6,866 nucleotides of DNA from positions 1-6,866 of the forward strand of contig CAJXAS010000099.1 of NCBI GenBank assembly GCA_913050305.1, given 5' to 3'. Origin of the DNA: an uncultured Polaribacter sp. (lineage in GTDB: Bacteria; Bacteroidota; Bacteroidia; Flavobacteriales; Flavobacteriaceae). Positions within the stretch are counted from its first letter, which is position 1. The number at the start of each line of letters is the position of its first letter. The translations under genes and the position numbers were made by a program. This document shows positions 6,057 through 6,866 of this stretch, in pieces. The notes below the pieces were generated by a model, which worked only from the letters and a program-made list of their open reading frames with translations, was not told the origin of the DNA and searched no databases.

Positions 6057-6833
6057 CTATTTTCTAATTTTTGACTTTATAAAAAGGCCAGTCTCTTTTC
6101 CCCAAACTTTGTATGTTAATTCTGACGGATGCATGCCATCACTAAAGTAAAGTTTAGATTCATTGTTGGGCAATGTGTTTCTTTTACTCCATTCTTTTAA
6201 AGTGATAATTTCATTGTTATAATAAATGTTTGGTTTGTTATTTACGACAATACGTAAATGTTCTCCCAAAATTTCAACTAAATTACCAATCACAAATCTA
6301 ATTGGTCTTGTAAATGCAGGAAACTCCTTAATAGGAGGCATATTTGTAAAGAATATTGGAGTTTCGGGGAATTTAATTTGTAATAAGTTTACAAGATTTT
6401 CTATTGCCTTTGCCCATTTTTTAGGCGAATTTAGTGTAAAAGCATCATTTCCACCCATTCCAATAACAATAAGATCAGTAGTTTTTTCTTCAATTTTAGG
6501 AATAATTTTTTTACAAACTTGTTGCACAGTATAACCACTTCTTGCATATACGCGCCAATTAATGTTGCTTTTTAGTTCAGTAGAAAGGGTGTTTGCTAAA
6601 GCACCTGTAAATCCGTTTTCATGAAACTCTACACCAACACCTGCAATGGTGCTTTCACCAATAGAAAGTATGTGTATAGTATCTTTAAAATTACCATTTA
6701 CAAAACCTTTTGGGTTTTTTGCTTCTGGAAGCTTAGGAATTTCTTTTTTGATTTTTTTTCCTTGAAAATATAAAACAGGTAATAGAGGTAAAGAAATAAA
6801 TACACCAAAAAAATATTTTAATTTATTAATCAT
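6057..6833 (-). CDS. SGNH/GDSL-family hydrolase with N-terminal membrane anchor
   Basis: A 258-residue serine esterase/lipase-like protein. Residues about 5-24 (KYFFGVFISLPLLPVLYF) form one hydrophobic helix after a short basic start, which fits an uncleaved signal anchor or a signal peptide. The four SGNH blocks are present: block I as SIGESTIAG with nucleophile S61 (GES instead of the usual GDS); block II G100 in ARSGYT; block III N129 in GMGGND; and block V D232 and H235 in FSDGMHPSELTY. Family members hydrolyse ester bonds in lipids, acyl-glycans or acetylated sugars; the substrate here cannot be told. The membrane segment suggests action at or outside the inner membrane. On the - strand the only upstream in-frame codons after a TGA are ATA CAG AAA, so ATG 6833 is the first start. 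It seems unrelated to the peroxide genes, from which the terminator separates it. Confidence 0.9.
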   Translation of the reverse strand: MINKLKYFFGVFISLPLLPVLYFQGKKIKKEIPKLPEAKNPKGFVNGNFKDTIHILSIGESTIAGVGVEFHENGFTGALANTLSTELKSNINWRVYARSGYTVQQVCKKIIPKIEEKTTDLIVIGMGGNDAFTLNSPKKWAKAIENLVNLLQIKFPETPIFFTNMPPIKEFPAFTRPIRFVIGNLVEILGEHLRIVVNNKPNIYYNNEIITLKEWSKRNTLPNNESKLYFSDGMHPSELTYKVWGKETGLFIKSKIRK

Positions 6834-6866
6834 TTTCTGTATTCACTTTTTCTTCATTCACTTTTT
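6826..6866 (-). CDS. Possible C-terminal tail of an upstream gene (partial)
   Basis: On the - strand one frame is open from the window edge to a TAA at 6826-6828. It encodes the hydrophilic tail KVNEEKVNTEND, which overlaps the hydrolase start by eight bases (ATGATTAA). Such an overlap is typical of translational coupling within an operon. The two other frames contain TGA stops near the edge, one of which could equally be the end of the upstream gene (TGA at 6858-6860 after AAA AAG). About a dozen codons cannot decide this. Confidence 0.35.
   Translation of the reverse strand, partial: KVNEEKVNTEND

Noticed and set aside
6226..6534. 102-codon open frame on the + strand opposite the SGNH hydrolase gene
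   Set aside because: It is antisense to conserved SGNH blocks, and its composition is that of a shadow frame.

Overview
The window looks like a chromosomal segment from a member of the Bacteroidota, most likely a marine Flavobacteriaceae close to Polaribacter or Tenacibaculum. This rests on the strong A+T bias, the lack of Shine-Dalgarno sequences before most starts, two matches to the Bacteroidota -7 promoter element TAnnTTTG, and proteins that read like flavobacterial versions of their families. The genus is inferred from memory of similar proteins, not from a search.

Layout. (1) Positions 1-2203, + strand: the 3' end of an ABC-2-type transporter permease, then with no gap an MscS-family mechanosensitive channel, then a sigma-54-type response regulator with REC and AAA+ domains but no DNA-binding HTH. 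(2) A 15-bp hairpin at 2243-2279 serves as a bidirectional terminator where this group meets katG. (3) Positions 2297-6048 form a peroxide-defence locus. The catalase-peroxidase gene katG is on the - strand, divergent from a + strand operon of a 2-Cys peroxiredoxin, an atypical thioredoxin (CGNC active site) and an 85-residue protein of unknown function. The 285-bp divergent intergenic region holds a -7 element for each direction. It also holds a perfect 15-bp palindrome that fits the OxyR half-operator ATAGnTnnnAnCTAT and lies about 65 bp upstream of the predicted katG start site. (4) A second bidirectional terminator at 6018-6048 separates this operon from a membrane-anchored SGNH/GDSL hydrolase on the - strand. 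That gene probably overlaps the tail of an upstream gene cut by the window edge.

How the genes fit together. KatG should deal with high H2O2 and the peroxiredoxin with low H2O2 and organic peroxides. The adjacent thioredoxin is the obvious candidate for recycling the peroxiredoxin disulfide. The third gene of that operon has no known function and no cysteine, and it is the best candidate here for an undescribed component. The upstream genes (channel, response regulator) and the downstream hydrolase show no sequence link to peroxide defence. No mobile element, CRISPR array, tRNA or rRNA was seen.
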